NCBI RefSeq assembly: GCF_017565425.1 | Contig: NZ_JAGEMK010000001.1 | Location: forward strand, 310,001-374,000 | Direction of reading: 5' to 3' | Length of the DNA stretch: 64,000 nucleotides | Origin: Actinotalea soli | GTDB taxonomy: Bacteria > Actinomycetota > Actinomycetes > Actinomycetales > Cellulomonadaceae | In this document: in pieces, positions 29,296 to 36,376 of the stretch | How positions within the stretch are numbered: the stretch's first letter is position 1 | How the letters are laid out: each line of letters starts with the position of its first letter | Translations under genes and position numbers: made by a program | The notes under the pieces: model-generated | What the model was told of the DNA's origin: nothing | Database searches by the model: none | What the model saw: only the letters and a program-made list of their open reading frames with translations

Positions 29296-29301
29296 ATGCT
29301 A
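29296..29301 (-). promoter_or_regulatory. -10 element TAGCAT for thrS
   Basis: Minus-strand TAGCAT; predicted start about 26 nt before the GTG. No T-box leader (specifier loop plus antiterminator) is recognisable in the space available. Confidence 0.4.
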
Positions 29302-29409
29302 CCGACGCCCAGCCTGTCCGAGGTGCAAGACGACCCGGGACGAGGACTGCGCCAGACGGGTGACCTGCGGCCGGCCGACGGGGCCGGCTGCGGGGGGTCG
29401 AACGTCCCG

Positions 29410-29441
29410 GGTCAGGCGAACTGACCTGCGGTGTCATGACA
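29410..29441. repeat. Hairpin and palindrome upstream of the thrS promoter
   Basis: GGTCAG-GCGAA-CTGACC (29410-29426) and the perfect palindrome TGTCATGACA (29432-29441) lie between tRNA-Val(CAC) and thrS. They could end the tRNA transcript or bind a regulator. Confidence 0.3.
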
Positions 29442-29462
29442 GTCACACGGAGCGAGACCTCA

Positions 29463-29478
29463 CCGAACGCCCGTTCGG
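29463..29478. promoter_or_regulatory. CGAAC-N4-GTTCG palindrome after tRNA-Val
   Basis: CCGAAC-GCCC-GTTCGG, a perfect 6-bp inverted repeat 24 bp past the tRNA 3' end. It fits the LexA core but the spacer (GCCC) is less typical than at 6474. It may instead be the tRNA terminator stem, though no T-run follows. Confidence 0.3.
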
Positions 29479-29501
29479 CGGATCCTCAAACCCCCACAAG
29501 G

Positions 29502-29573
29502 TGGGCGATACTGGGTTCGAACCAGTGACCTCCTCGGTGTGAACGAGGCGCTCTACCACTGAGCCAATCGCCC
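29502..29573 (-). tRNA. tRNA-Val(CAC)
   Basis: Cloverleaf on the minus strand: acceptor GGGCGAT/ATCGCCC with discriminator A; D-loop GGCTCAGTGGTAGAGC; anticodon stem CCTCG/CGAGG around TTCACAC (anticodon CAC); T-arm CTGGTTCGAACCCAG. CCA is not encoded (ACCT follows). Reads GUG codons. Confidence 0.95.
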
Positions 29574-29725
29574 GTAGTGCTGGCGAGAGGACTCGCTCGC
29601 ACGACGTGGTGAGGATGCTACCGAATCCACAGCCGTTTGCCGAAACCTGGCGCTCGGAGGGGTCGAGCGAGCACCATGTGGAGGCTGTCACCGGACCGCG
29701 GACGACATTGGAGAGAGGGGTGATG

Positions 29726-30154
29726 ATGACCGGACCTGTTCGGGACGCCTGCGAGGTCGTTCCCATGCATCTGGTTCTCTCCGACGCGAGCGTCCTGCCG
29801 ATCAGCGCAGAGCTGAGCTTCGAGGCGAGCGACCCGTACACCGTGCGCATCGCCTTCACGGGGGCCCACTCGACCTCGACGTGGCTCATCGGCCGCGAGC
29901 TCATCGCCCACGGCCTCCTCTCCGACTCCTCGGCCCCCGCGGGCACGGGTGACGTCCGGATCTGGCGAGACGAGGACCCCTCCTACCTCTTGGTGGCGCT
30001 CAGCGGGGTCGAGGGCGACGCCCTGCTCGCCGGCCCGGCCGAGTCCTTCGTCAGGTTCCTCAACGCGACCGTCTCGGTGGTCCCCTTCGGCAACGAGAGC
30101 GCCCGCATGGAGGACGAGATCTCCGCGCTCATCGTGAGCCTGCTGGACGCCTGA
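29726..30154 (+). CDS. SsgA-like (SALP) cell-division/sporulation protein
   Basis: 142 aa. Of the adjacent GTG/ATG/ATG codons (29720, 29723, 29726) the last has the best spacing from the GAGAGAGGGG ribosome-binding site. Family traits: LRY-like region ISAELSFEASDPYTVRIAF, TWLIGRELIAHGL, GTGDVRIW and LSGVEGDALLAGPAESFVRFL. SALPs occur only in actinobacteria; SsgB helps place FtsZ at septa in Streptomyces. In non-sporulating relatives a single copy may act in division or wall remodelling. Exact function unknown here. Confidence 0.85.
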   Translation: MTGPVRDACEVVPMHLVLSDASVLPISAELSFEASDPYTVRIAFTGAHSTSTWLIGRELIAHGLLSDSSAPAGTGDVRIWRDEDPSYLLVALSGVEGDALLAGPAESFVRFLNATVSVVPFGNESARMEDEISALIVSLLDA

Positions 30155-30166
30155 GGCGCCCGCCCC

Positions 30167-31021
30167 TCAGGGGTCGAGGTCCCGCGCCGCGCGATCGGCG
30201 TACACGGCGCACAGCTGCTCGGACAGCGGTCCCGGCGACACCTCGTGGCCGTCGACGGCCACGACCGGCACCGCGGTGCGGACCGACCCGGACAGCGCCA
30301 GGTGCGCCGAGCCGGCGACCACCTCGTCGAGGACCGTGTAGGGCAGCTCCCCCGGCTCCGCCTCGCGCACGGGCAGGCCGGCCTCCCTCCCCCACTCCAG
30401 GACCAGGGCACGGGTGATCCCGGCGAGGCACCCGCTCGTGAGGGCCGGGGTCAGCACCTCGCCCCCGGTCTCGACGAACACGTTGCTGCCGGTGCCCTCG
30501 CACAGCTCCCCCGCGGTGTTCGCGAGCAGCGCCTCGTCGGCCCCCGCCCGGACCGCCGCGGCGAGGGCCACCACGTTCTCCGCGTAGGACGTCGTCTTGA
30601 GGCCCGCGACGGCCGAGCGCTCGTTCCTGGTCCACGGCACGCGCGCGACCCGCCCGGCGGTCGGTCGCGAGCCGGGCCCAGCGGCGACCACGACCGTCTG
30701 GGGTCCGTCGCCGCGCGCCGAGCCGAGCGGACCGCGCCCCGCGGTCACGGTGATGCGCAGCCGCGCCGCGTCGGGGGCCGCGGTGAGCACCTGGGCCACC
30801 CCCGCACGGACGAGGTCGACGTCAGGGGTCGCCAGCCCCAGCCCGTGCGCCGAGCGGACCAGTCGCTCCAGGTGCCGGGTCAGCGCGAAGGCCGTGCCGT
30901 CCACCACGCCACAGGTCTCGAAGATCCCGTCGCCCACGGTGATCCCGTGGTCGACGGCGCTGATCGCCTCGTCCCCGCTCCCGCGCAGCCTGCCGTCCAC
31001 CCACACCAGCACGTCCTGCAT
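30167..31021 (-). CDS. pabC: Aminodeoxychorismate lyase-like class IV aminotransferase
   Basis: 284 aa. Fold-type IV PLP enzyme: SAVDHGITVGDGIFET at the N-terminus, PLP-lysine in AGLKTTSYAENVVAL, and EGTGSNVFVETGG plus TSGCLAGITRALVLEW. Adjacent pabB argues for release of p-aminobenzoate from aminodeoxychorismate in folate synthesis; D-amino-acid or branched-chain aminotransferase activity cannot be excluded from sequence alone. Lies 54 bp after pabB. Confidence 0.85.
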   Translation of the reverse strand: MQDVLVWVDGRLRGSGDEAISAVDHGITVGDGIFETCGVVDGTAFALTRHLERLVRSAHGLGLATPDVDLVRAGVAQVLTAAPDAARLRITVTAGRGPLGSARGDGPQTVVVAAGPGSRPTAGRVARVPWTRNERSAVAGLKTTSYAENVVALAAAVRAGADEALLANTAGELCEGTGSNVFVETGGEVLTPALTSGCLAGITRALVLEWGREAGLPVREAEPGELPYTVLDEVVAGSAHLALSGSVRTAVPVVAVDGHEVSPGPLSEQLCAVYADRAARDLDP

Positions 31022-31075
31022 GACCCCACCTCTCCTCGCCGACCCGTGCGCGGGCCGTGCTCTCGATCCTGCCCG

Positions 31076-32200
31076 TCACCCGGACGGCGCACCACCGCGG
31101 CTCGCCAGTCCCACGAGGTGGCGGGCCTTGAGCTCGGTCTCGGCCCACTCGCCTGCGGGGTCGCTGCCCCAGGTGATCCCCGCCCCGGTGCCGAACCGGA
31201 GCAGCCCTCCGGACTCCGGCGTCCACCAGAAGGTGCGGATCCCCACGGCCAGCTCGGCCCGTCCCTCGTCCGCGTCGATCCAGCCGACCGCACCGCAGTA
31301 GGGCCCGCGGGCCACCGGCTCGAGCTCGGAGATCACCCCGAGCGCGGCAGCCTTCGGGGCCCCGGAGACCGACGCGGGCGGGTAGCTCGCGTCGAGGATC
31401 GCGGCCCAGTCGGCCCGGCCGTCGAGCAGATCTCCCTGCACCGTCGTGACGAGGTGGACCAGACCAGGGTGCTGCTCGAGGGCCAGCAGGGCGGTCACCT
31501 CGACCGAGCCAGGCCGCGAGACCCGTTGCAGGTCGTTGCGCACCATGTCCGCGATCATCACGTTCTCGGCGCGGTCCTTGTCCGTGAGCCCTGCCGCGGT
31601 GGGCGCGGTGCCCTTGATCGGGCCCGAGGTCACCACGCCGGCCTCGAGACGCAGGAAGAGCTCGGGGGACGCCGTCACGACCCACGTCCTCGCCAGGTCG
31701 CCGCCCTCGGGGACGTGCACTCCCCCGGACCACGGCGCAGGGTTCCCCGCGGCCAGCACGGCGGCGAGCGCCTGGGCATCGGGTTCGGCCCCGGCGACGG
31801 CGGGCAGTTCGGCCTCGAGGACCCGGCAGAGGTTGACCTGGTAGACCTCGCCCGCCCGGATCCGCTCCCGGATCGTCGCGACCGCGGCGCAGTACTCCTC
31901 GCGACCGATCGAGCTCCGCCAGCCACCGATCGGCGGACCGCTCCACGGGCGGGGACGTCCTGGCGGAACGGAGGGCCCGCGGACCACTTGGGCGAAACGC
32001 CACGCACGCACGGTCCCGTCGAAGTCACCGACCACGGCCCAGAACCCACCGCCATCCAGGCGGTGCGCCTCCCGACGCAGGTCGATGCACTCGACCGGGT
32101 CTCGGGCCTCGATCCCGGCGAACCACGCAGCGCCCCCGGCCGCGCCGGGGCCCGTCACGGTCCCCCGGACACGCGACGCGCTGCTGCTCTCGCTGGACAC
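31076..32200 (-). CDS. pabB: Aminodeoxychorismate synthase component I
   Basis: 374 aa from the GTG at 32200. Chorismate-binding enzyme: REEYCAAVATIRERIRAGEV, YQVNLCRVLEAELP, SGPIKGTAPTAAG, DRAENVMIADMVRNDLQRVS, ASYPPASVSGAPKAAALGVI and GTGAGITWGSDPAGEWAET. IKGT (rather than the PIAGT of anthranilate synthase) marks PabB, with the lysine that forms the covalent adduct. Shorter than E. coli PabB (about 450 aa) at the N-terminus. No glutaminase (pabA) in this window. A TACCGT hexamer 6 nt before the GTG suggests a leaderless message. Confidence 0.9.
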   Translation of the reverse strand: MSSESSSASRVRGTVTGPGAAGGAAWFAGIEARDPVECIDLRREAHRLDGGGFWAVVGDFDGTVRAWRFAQVVRGPSVPPGRPRPWSGPPIGGWRSSIGREEYCAAVATIRERIRAGEVYQVNLCRVLEAELPAVAGAEPDAQALAAVLAAGNPAPWSGGVHVPEGGDLARTWVVTASPELFLRLEAGVVTSGPIKGTAPTAAGLTDKDRAENVMIADMVRNDLQRVSRPGSVEVTALLALEQHPGLVHLVTTVQGDLLDGRADWAAILDASYPPASVSGAPKAAALGVISELEPVARGPYCGAVGWIDADEGRAELAVGIRTFWWTPESGGLLRFGTGAGITWGSDPAGEWAETELKARHLVGLASRGGAPSG

Positions 32201-32206
32201 CGGGCC

Positions 32207-32212
32207 ACGGTA
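32207..32212 (-). promoter_or_regulatory. -10 element TACCGT, leaderless start of pabB
   Basis: Minus-strand TACCGT ends 6 nt before the GTG at 32200; there is no SD in that gap. Confidence 0.3.
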
Positions 32213-32267
32213 GCGGTGGCCTGCGCGTCTGCCGTCAGGCCCCGCAGGACCCGCGCCGCGGGGCCAG

Positions 32268-32298
32268 TTGGACGACCGTCCCGGCGTTCGGTTAGAGT
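32268..32298 (+). promoter_or_regulatory. Promoter of the tRNA-Gly-Cys-Val operon
   Basis: TTGGAC (32268-32273) and TAGAGT (32293-32298) separated by 19 bp, 41 bp before the tRNA-Gly 5' end. Confidence 0.45.
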
Positions 32299-32339
32299 CT
32301 GGGACGCGCACGGCGCCGGGGTCACCCGGAACGTGTCGC

Positions 32340-32411
32340 GCGGACGTGGCTCAGTGGTAGAGCATCACCTTGCCAAGGTGAGGGTCGCGGGTTCGAATCC
32401 CGTCGTCCGCT
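32340..32411 (+). tRNA. tRNA-Gly(GCC)
   Basis: Acceptor GCGGACG/CGTCCGC with discriminator T; D-loop GGCTCAGTGGTAGAGC; anticodon loop TTGCCAA (GCC) on stem TCACC/GGTGA; T-arm GCGGGTTCGAATCCCGT. CCA is not encoded. First gene of a three-tRNA operon. Confidence 0.97.
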
Positions 32412-32462
32412 CGAAGGCGAAGACCCGTGACGGTCAGCACCGGACGTGGGCTTGAGCCTTGC

Positions 32463-32533
32463 GGTGGAGTGGCCGAGAGGCGAGGCAGCGGCCTGCAAAG
32501 CCGTCCACACGGGTTCGAATCCCGTCTCCACCT
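32463..32533 (+). tRNA. tRNA-Cys(GCA)
   Basis: Acceptor GGTGGAG/CTCCACC, discriminator T; anticodon loop CTGCAAA (GCA) on stem GCGGC/GCCGT; T-arm CGGGTTCGAATCCCG. CCA is not encoded. Middle gene of the operon. Confidence 0.96.
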
Positions 32534-32558
32534 CGCATCACCACCCTGAGCACGGCAC

Positions 32559-32630
32559 GGGCGATTGGCGCAGCGGTAGCGCGCTTCCCTGACACGGAAG
32601 AGGTCACTGGTTCGATCCCAGTATCGCCCA
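32559..32630 (+). tRNA. tRNA-Val(GAC), integration target
   Basis: Acceptor GGGCGAT/ATCGCCC, discriminator A; anticodon loop CTGACAC (GAC) on stem CTTCC/GGAAG; T-arm CTGGTTCGATCCCAG. CCA follows at 32631-32633. The gene is intact because the element restores the 3' end on insertion: its last 45 bases form part of the 51-bp att repeat. Confidence 0.97.
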
Positions 32631-32636
32631 CCAGCA
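32586..32636 (+). repeat. attL: 51-bp direct repeat within tRNA-Val(GAC)
   Basis: Identical over 51 bases to 37573-37623. It begins in the anticodon stem and runs through the T-arm, acceptor, CCA and the next three bases. Confidence 0.92.
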
Positions 32637-32650
32637 TCACCGCAGGTCAG

Positions 32651-32683
32651 AGGCCGTTCCGGACATCGTCCGGGGCGGCCTTT
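32651..32683 (+). terminator. Element-borne terminator behind the tRNA operon
   Basis: Stem GGCCGTTCCGGA (32652-32663), loop CATCG, stem TCCGGGGCGGCC (32669-32680), then TTT. All 12 pairs form in RNA, two as G-U; an outer A-U adds a thirteenth. It lies 14 bp inside the element from attL and reads rightward. Confidence 0.75.
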
Positions 32684-32700
32684 CGGCTGTCGTAGGACGA

Positions 32701-32723
32701 GGTGTAGCAACGGGTGTAGCAAC
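32701..32723 (+). repeat. Arm-type integrase sites, left end
   Basis: GGTGTAGCAAC at 32701-32711 and 32713-32723, two direct copies with a 12-bp period, between attL and the integrase gene. The same doublet is found near attR in the same orientation. Confidence 0.75.
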
Positions 32724-32760
32724 GTCCCAGCGGTGCGGAACGGCACAGCACATCAGTTGG

Positions 32761-33948
32761 TCAGTCGCTCGCCAGCATCCGGTCGCCGAGGGATTCCATC
32801 GCCGCCCGGGTGACCTCGGTGCTCACGTGGCCGTACACGTCAGCAGTCACCCGGATGTCCGCGTGGCCGAGGATCTCCGAGACGGCCTTGAGGTGCACGC
32901 CGGCCTCGAGCATCACGGTCGCCGCCGAGTGCCGAAGCGTGTGCACCGTCACGCCGTCGAGTCCGGCCTTTGCCGCCGCCACCTTCGCCGCGCGCAGGAC
33001 GTTGCGCGGATCGATCGGGCCGCCGGTCTCCGTGGTGAAGACGAAGCCCGTCTCGACCCAGAGGTTGCCAGCGTGGGCGCGCTCAGCCTCCTGCGCCGTC
33101 GCCAACCTGCGCAGCAGCTCCACCACGGGCGGCGACAGGGGCAGCGTCCGACGGGAGCTGGCCGTCTTCGGCTCGCTGGCGACCAAGGTGCCGTCGACGC
33201 GTGCGAGGGTCGCGCGGATTAAGACTTGTCGCCCGTCGAGGTCGACGTCGCTCCACCTCAGGGCCAGCGCCTCCCCTTTCCGCACGCCGGTGGCAGCGAT
33301 GAAGGCAAGCAGCGGGTAGGCCCGGGTAGGGCGTGCGGCCTCGAGGAAGGCCTCCATCTCCGTTGCGCTCAGGAACCGTGCGGCGTGCCTACGAGCCCTC
33401 GGTGGCCTGACGACCAGGGCGGGGTTCCGACCTAGAAGCCCTTCGCGCACGGCGCCGTTCAGAACCAGGCGCGTCACGTAGAACACCCGTTGGACGGTGG
33501 CCGGAGCGAGGAGCGGAGCCTGTGCGTCTTCCGTCCTCCGATGCCGGCTCCGAGAGGAGCTGAGCTCGATGATGAACTCGTCGACGTGGGACGGGCGCAG
33601 CTGGTCGAGCCGGCGTCGTGCGAGCCGGGTGGGCAGCAGGCAGGTCAGCACGAGGCGGCGGTACAGCTCCTTGGTGGTGGCCTTCCGCGGACTGGCGCGC
33701 AGAGTCGTCTCCAGCCAGGTCATGGCCCAGTCGCCGACCGTCATCGAGGCGTCAGTGACGGGCATCCCGCTGTCACGTCGCTCGACGGCTGCGGCGAGCT
33801 TCGTGCGTACCTCTGCGCGGGTGGACCCGTAGTACGTCTTGCGGCGGGTCCGCCCAGTCTCGGGGTCGCGCCATGTGACGGCCGCGGCGTACCTGCCGTC
33901 GCTCGCGCGACGGTAGATCGAGCCCTCCGAGTTCGCCCTCTTCGCCAC
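32761..33948 (-). CDS. int: Tyrosine recombinase (phage-type integrase)
   Basis: 395 aa from GTG 33948, preceded by GAGG; an upstream GTG (33957) and a TTG (33981) are alternatives. An AP2-like arm-binding N-terminus (EGSIYRRASDGRYAAAVTWR) is followed by a SAM-like core-binding domain and the catalytic domain with ATGVRKGEALAL (Arg I), EPKTASSRRTLPL (Lys hairpin), TVHTLRHSAATVML (HxxR), LGHADIRVT and DVYGHVS (Tyr nucleophile). All catalytic residues are present, so it should be active. It points at attL, as expected for the enzyme that inserts this element. Confidence 0.95.
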   Translation of the reverse strand: MAKRANSEGSIYRRASDGRYAAAVTWRDPETGRTRRKTYYGSTRAEVRTKLAAAVERRDSGMPVTDASMTVGDWAMTWLETTLRASPRKATTKELYRRLVLTCLLPTRLARRRLDQLRPSHVDEFIIELSSSRSRHRRTEDAQAPLLAPATVQRVFYVTRLVLNGAVREGLLGRNPALVVRPPRARRHAARFLSATEMEAFLEAARPTRAYPLLAFIAATGVRKGEALALRWSDVDLDGRQVLIRATLARVDGTLVASEPKTASSRRTLPLSPPVVELLRRLATAQEAERAHAGNLWVETGFVFTTETGGPIDPRNVLRAAKVAAAKAGLDGVTVHTLRHSAATVMLEAGVHLKAVSEILGHADIRVTADVYGHVSTEVTRAAMESLGDRMLASD

Positions 33949-34062
33949 CTCGACCACCTCGCTGGAAGTGCGCCCATCCAAGCTCGCCCGACCGCGCCGA
34001 AGCCACGATGGCGGCGGCTCTCTGTGGACAACGGGACCGACGCTGGTTGTGGACCCCGCCGG

Positions 34063-34317
34063 TTACACGCTCGTGGAGACGTACGAGCGGCAGCGCTCGA
34101 CGAAGTCCCTGAGCGCTTCGGCCGGGATCTTTCGGAGTCGGCCGACGTGAACCGACTCGAGCGCCCCGCTCTTCATCAGCTCGTAGACGCGGGTCCGGCC
34201 GATTCCCAATAGGTAGCCGGTCTCCTCGACGGAGAGCAGGATCCGCGGGGGCTCCGCCGCCCTCCCAGCGGTGCGGCTCGTACGGCGGTCGAAAGACGGG
34301 TACGGGTCTCTGGTCAT
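34063..34317 (-). CDS. xis: Excisionase-like helix-turn-helix protein
   Basis: 84 aa. LLSVEETGYLLGIGRTRVYELMKSGALESVHVGRLRKIP is cited by its parts: SVEETGYLLGIGRTRVYEL is the winged helix-turn-helix and VGRLRKIPAEALRDF the wing and end helix, as in AlpA/MerR-type excisionases. A strong AGGAGG SD precedes the ATG. It lies upstream of int on the same strand, the usual place for a recombination directionality factor. It could also regulate transcription through the CGATGACG repeats that begin 50 bp upstream of its start. Confidence 0.85.
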   Translation of the reverse strand: MTRDPYPSFDRRTSRTAGRAAEPPRILLSVEETGYLLGIGRTRVYELMKSGALESVHVGRLRKIPAEALRDFVERCRSYVSTSV

Positions 34318-34894
34318 GGCTCCTCCTAGATGAGGACCCCACCCTCCCCAGGACCAATAGCCGGAGCGATGACGGCCAACCGCTGTCGCAATACGGCGGA
34401 CACCATCGGACGGCCGTCATCGGTGATTGCTCTCGCGTCATCGGAGCCACGGCTCTGGCGGCCGATGACGACGTCCGCGTCATCGGCCTGTGTCCGCACC
34501 ATGCCCGATGACGGCCGTGGTTTGCCGCCGTGCGTCGACGTCTGGACCGATGACGCCTTCCCGCAAACCTGCCCGCCGGAGCAACGTGCCGAGCACGCGT
34601 GGTCTCGCGTCGCGGGAACGGCTACGCGCCGGCGAGCACCTCGAACTTCTGCTCGGTCGTCGGGCCACGGAACTCGCAGCGTGGCGAGAGGCGCAGCGAG
34701 GACGGACCCGTCGATGGCTGCCAGCACGGGGAGGATCGGTAGCGGCGTCTGCATGGCGACCGTCCGCGGACGTCCGGCTACGAAGAGTGCCAGAAGTGTC
34801 CCTACTCTTGATCTTGTCTTTGGCGTGGACCCGGGCGGGCCTTGCCTGAACGCGACGTGTGAGGGGCGCGCCGGCCAGCGGCTACCGTGCGCTG
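34318..34894. other. 577-bp non-coding stretch of the element
   Basis: No convincing gene: the open frames here lack family resemblance, good starts and consistent codon use. The left half (34367-34555) holds seven CGATGACG repeats. The right half (34560-34894) has nothing I recognise. It would be the place to look for an origin, a transfer site or a degraded gene. Confidence 0.6.
34367..34555. repeat. Seven CGATGACG repeats (iteron-like)
   Basis: Forward copies at 34367, 34463, 34506 and 34548; reverse copies (CGTCATCG) at 34415, 34436 and 34478. Extended consensus CCGATGACGSC. Copies four and five form a perfect 9-bp inverted repeat, CCGATGACG / CGTCATCGG, around 7 bp (34462-34486). Confidence 0.8.
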
Positions 34895-35308
34895 CTACGC
34901 GGTGTCGTCGGGCGACTCGGCAACCAGCTCCACCTCGAACCCTGCTGCGTCTTCGAGGTAAGCGGCGTAGGTGTCCGGCCCGCCAGCGTGCGGATGCTGG
35001 TCCGCGAACATCAGGGTCCAGCCGTGCTCCACGGCGTCGGCGACCAGGGCGTCGAGGTCGGCGCGCGAGCCCGCCCAGAACGCCACGTGGTTGAGGCCGC
35101 TGCGCAACCGGTTCTGCGGTCCTCGCACGTGAGCCGAGCCGGACTCCAGCGCGACGTAGGCGTCCTCGAGCGTCCAACTGCGGCCGGTCTCCCAACTGCT
35201 GGCCAGGCGGTAACCCAGCCGCTGCAGCAGCCAAGGCCAAGGTCCATCGGTCGAAGTCGCATCGTCCATCCACAGCTCGAGGTGGTGCAGGCGGCCAGGG
35301 GTGCTCAC
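34895..35308 (-). CDS. VOC-superfamily protein (glyoxalase/bleomycin-resistance fold)
   Basis: 137 aa from GTG 35308. Two beta-alpha-beta-beta-beta modules: RLHHLELWMDDAT at the N-terminus with metal-ligand histidine, LNHVAFWAGSRADLDALVAD in the centre, and AAYLEDAAGFEVELVAES with a ligand glutamate near the end. These spacings match single-domain VOC proteins that dimerise. Roles in the family include dioxygenase, isomerase and drug-binding resistance; none can be chosen. First cargo gene of the element. Its downstream side carries the repeat region. Confidence 0.8.
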   Translation of the reverse strand: MSTPGRLHHLELWMDDATSTDGPWPWLLQRLGYRLASSWETGRSWTLEDAYVALESGSAHVRGPQNRLRSGLNHVAFWAGSRADLDALVADAVEHGWTLMFADQHPHAGGPDTYAAYLEDAAGFEVELVAESPDDTA

Positions 35309-35363
35309 GCACGCATCCTGTCGGCCTCCCGGGCCCGAGCGCACATCCGGCCCGAGTCGGGTG

Positions 35364-35374
35364 CGGCATGAGCG
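35364..35374 (+). repeat. CGGCATGAGCG copy 1
   Basis: In the gap between the VOC gene and the 84-aa gene, 56 bp from the VOC start. Sequence continues CGCGCG. Same orientation as copies 2-4. Confidence 0.6.
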
Positions 35375-35404
35375 CGCGCGCCGGACACCCCCGTGACGCG
35401 CCCG

Positions 35405-35410
35405 TACGCT
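35405..35410 (+). promoter_or_regulatory. -10 element TACGCT for the 84-aa gene
   Basis: TACGCT ends 6 nt before the ATG at 35417, the spacing of a leaderless start. Confidence 0.35.
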
Positions 35411-35416
35411 CAGATG

Positions 35417-35671
35417 ATGGAGCCCTCGGACGAAGCCACCATCACGGTCACCCGCGGCGAGTTGATGCTGCTGACCGCCGGCCTGACGGCGTACCTGACA
35501 GCCTTCGCTCGGCATCGCGACGAGGACGGCGGGGCGTCCCATCCGGAAGCGGAGTGGGTCGAGTTGCAGCGCCGAACCGGTGAGCTCATCTGGCGGCTCG
35601 AAGAAGCGGGCGGGCCGCCTGGGGCCCGCATCATCCACAGCGCTGAGGCTGTTGAGCCGGGCAGTCCGTAG
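35417..35671 (+). CDS. Small protein of unknown function, element cargo
   Basis: 84 aa, unrecognised. ATG 35417 is preferred over the adjacent ATG 35414 because it fits a leaderless start. The sequence is balanced and protein-like: an N-terminal strand (DEATITVTRGELM), a helix LLTAGLTAYLTAFARHRD, an acidic stretch and a second helix EWVELQRRTGELIWRLEEAG. No signal peptide or membrane helix. It is the only cargo gene on the plus strand. Confidence 0.6.
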   Translation: MEPSDEATITVTRGELMLLTAGLTAYLTAFARHRDEDGGASHPEAEWVELQRRTGELIWRLEEAGGPPGARIIHSAEAVEPGSP

Positions 35672-35704
35672 CGAGAGCCATCTGCGGCTGCATTTGCCTC
35701 GCAG

Positions 35705-35715
35705 CGGCATGAGCG
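35705..35715 (+). repeat. CGGCATGAGCG copy 2
   Basis: In the 74-bp gap between the 84-aa gene and the convergent SRPBCC gene, so it is not in a promoter position. Preceded by the inverted repeat CTGCG/CGCAG (18 bases before it). Confidence 0.6.
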
Positions 35716-35745
35716 GGATGAAGCCGAGCAACGTTCTCGTGGCGC

Positions 35746-36249
35746 TCAGGGCTCCGATGTCGGCGCGCTGGATGCGTAAAGCTCGACGAGGTCGTCGTAA
35801 CCGGACCAGAAGTCGTCGATCGGGAGGTCGTCACCCCGCAGGTGCCCGTGGAGGTACTGGAGGTGACGGTGCCAGCCAGCGGCGTAGGAGACGGCGTCCT
35901 CCAGATCCTCGTGATGCAAGGTCAACCTTGAGGTGGAAGGGCTCTCCTCGGCGAGAGTGAACGTGACGCGGCTCGTCCGTTCCTCCGGAAAGTCCCACGT
36001 CAGAGACAGCAGGTGTCCGGAGTGCCACTTCGTCACGGTGTGCCGGGACCGGACGGTCTTGTCATGCCACAGGTCGAAGCGACCACCCTCGGCGATCGCG
36101 ACGGTGTCGAGTCGTCCCAGCCAGCTCACAGTGCGCTGGCTGTCTGTGAGTGCGAGCCATGCCTGCTCCACAGGCGCCGGCAGCGTGACCCGCATGCGTA
36201 CCTCGCCGCCCACGGCGTCGGCACGGCCGACGATTTCGGGAAGTCGCAC
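35746..36249 (-). CDS. SRPBCC/AHSA1-domain protein
   Basis: 167 aa from GTG 36249. The START-like ligand-binding fold of AHSA1 type is visible: RMRVTLPAPVEQAWLALTDS, VSWLGRLDTVAIAEGGRFDL, GHLLSLTWDFPEERTSRVTF and the closing long helix DAVSYAAGWHRHLQYLHGHL. Members bind hydrophobic ligands or act as chaperone-cofactor relatives; the ligand is unknown. No clear SD before the start, so the first residues are uncertain. Element cargo. Confidence 0.78.
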   Translation of the reverse strand: MRLPEIVGRADAVGGEVRMRVTLPAPVEQAWLALTDSQRTVSWLGRLDTVAIAEGGRFDLWHDKTVRSRHTVTKWHSGHLLSLTWDFPEERTSRVTFTLAEESPSTSRLTLHHEDLEDAVSYAAGWHRHLQYLHGHLRGDDLPIDDFWSGYDDLVELYASSAPTSEP

Positions 36250-36308
36250 GCCGACGATTGTGCCGGAGCAGGAGATGAGAAGGCACCCCGATCGCGGCGC
36301 GCGGGCCG

Positions 36309-36319
36309 CGGCATGAGCG
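36309..36319 (+). repeat. CGGCATGAGCG copy 3
   Basis: In the 127-bp gap between the SRPBCC gene and the 311-aa gene; continues TGCGGA, sharing 15 bases with copy 4. Confidence 0.6.
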
Positions 36320-36376
36320 TGCGGAGTCAGCAGCGAGGCCGTACAGCAGGCACTTGATGCTGCGCAGGCTGTGAGC

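Noticed and set aside
29264-29500. T-box riboswitch before thrS
   Set aside because: The likely -10 lies 33 bp from the start, leaving no room; upstream hairpins have no specifier loop or T-box sequence.
32841-33948. Integron integrase (IntI) identity for the element recombinase
   Set aside because: The protein has an AP2-like phage N-terminus and lacks a visible IntI-specific insertion near the HxxR region; arm-type sites and tRNA targeting also fit a phage-type integrase. The cassette-like repeats are therefore not claimed as attC sites.
34490-34849. 119-codon plus-strand frame in the element's non-coding region
   Set aside because: Begins inside the repeats, has no SD or family similarity and atypical composition; left as possible but unsupported.
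34326-35369. 347-codon minus-strand frame covering the repeat region and VOC gene
   Set aside because: R/G/P-rich, overlaps the real VOC gene in another frame, and runs through the CGATGACG repeats.
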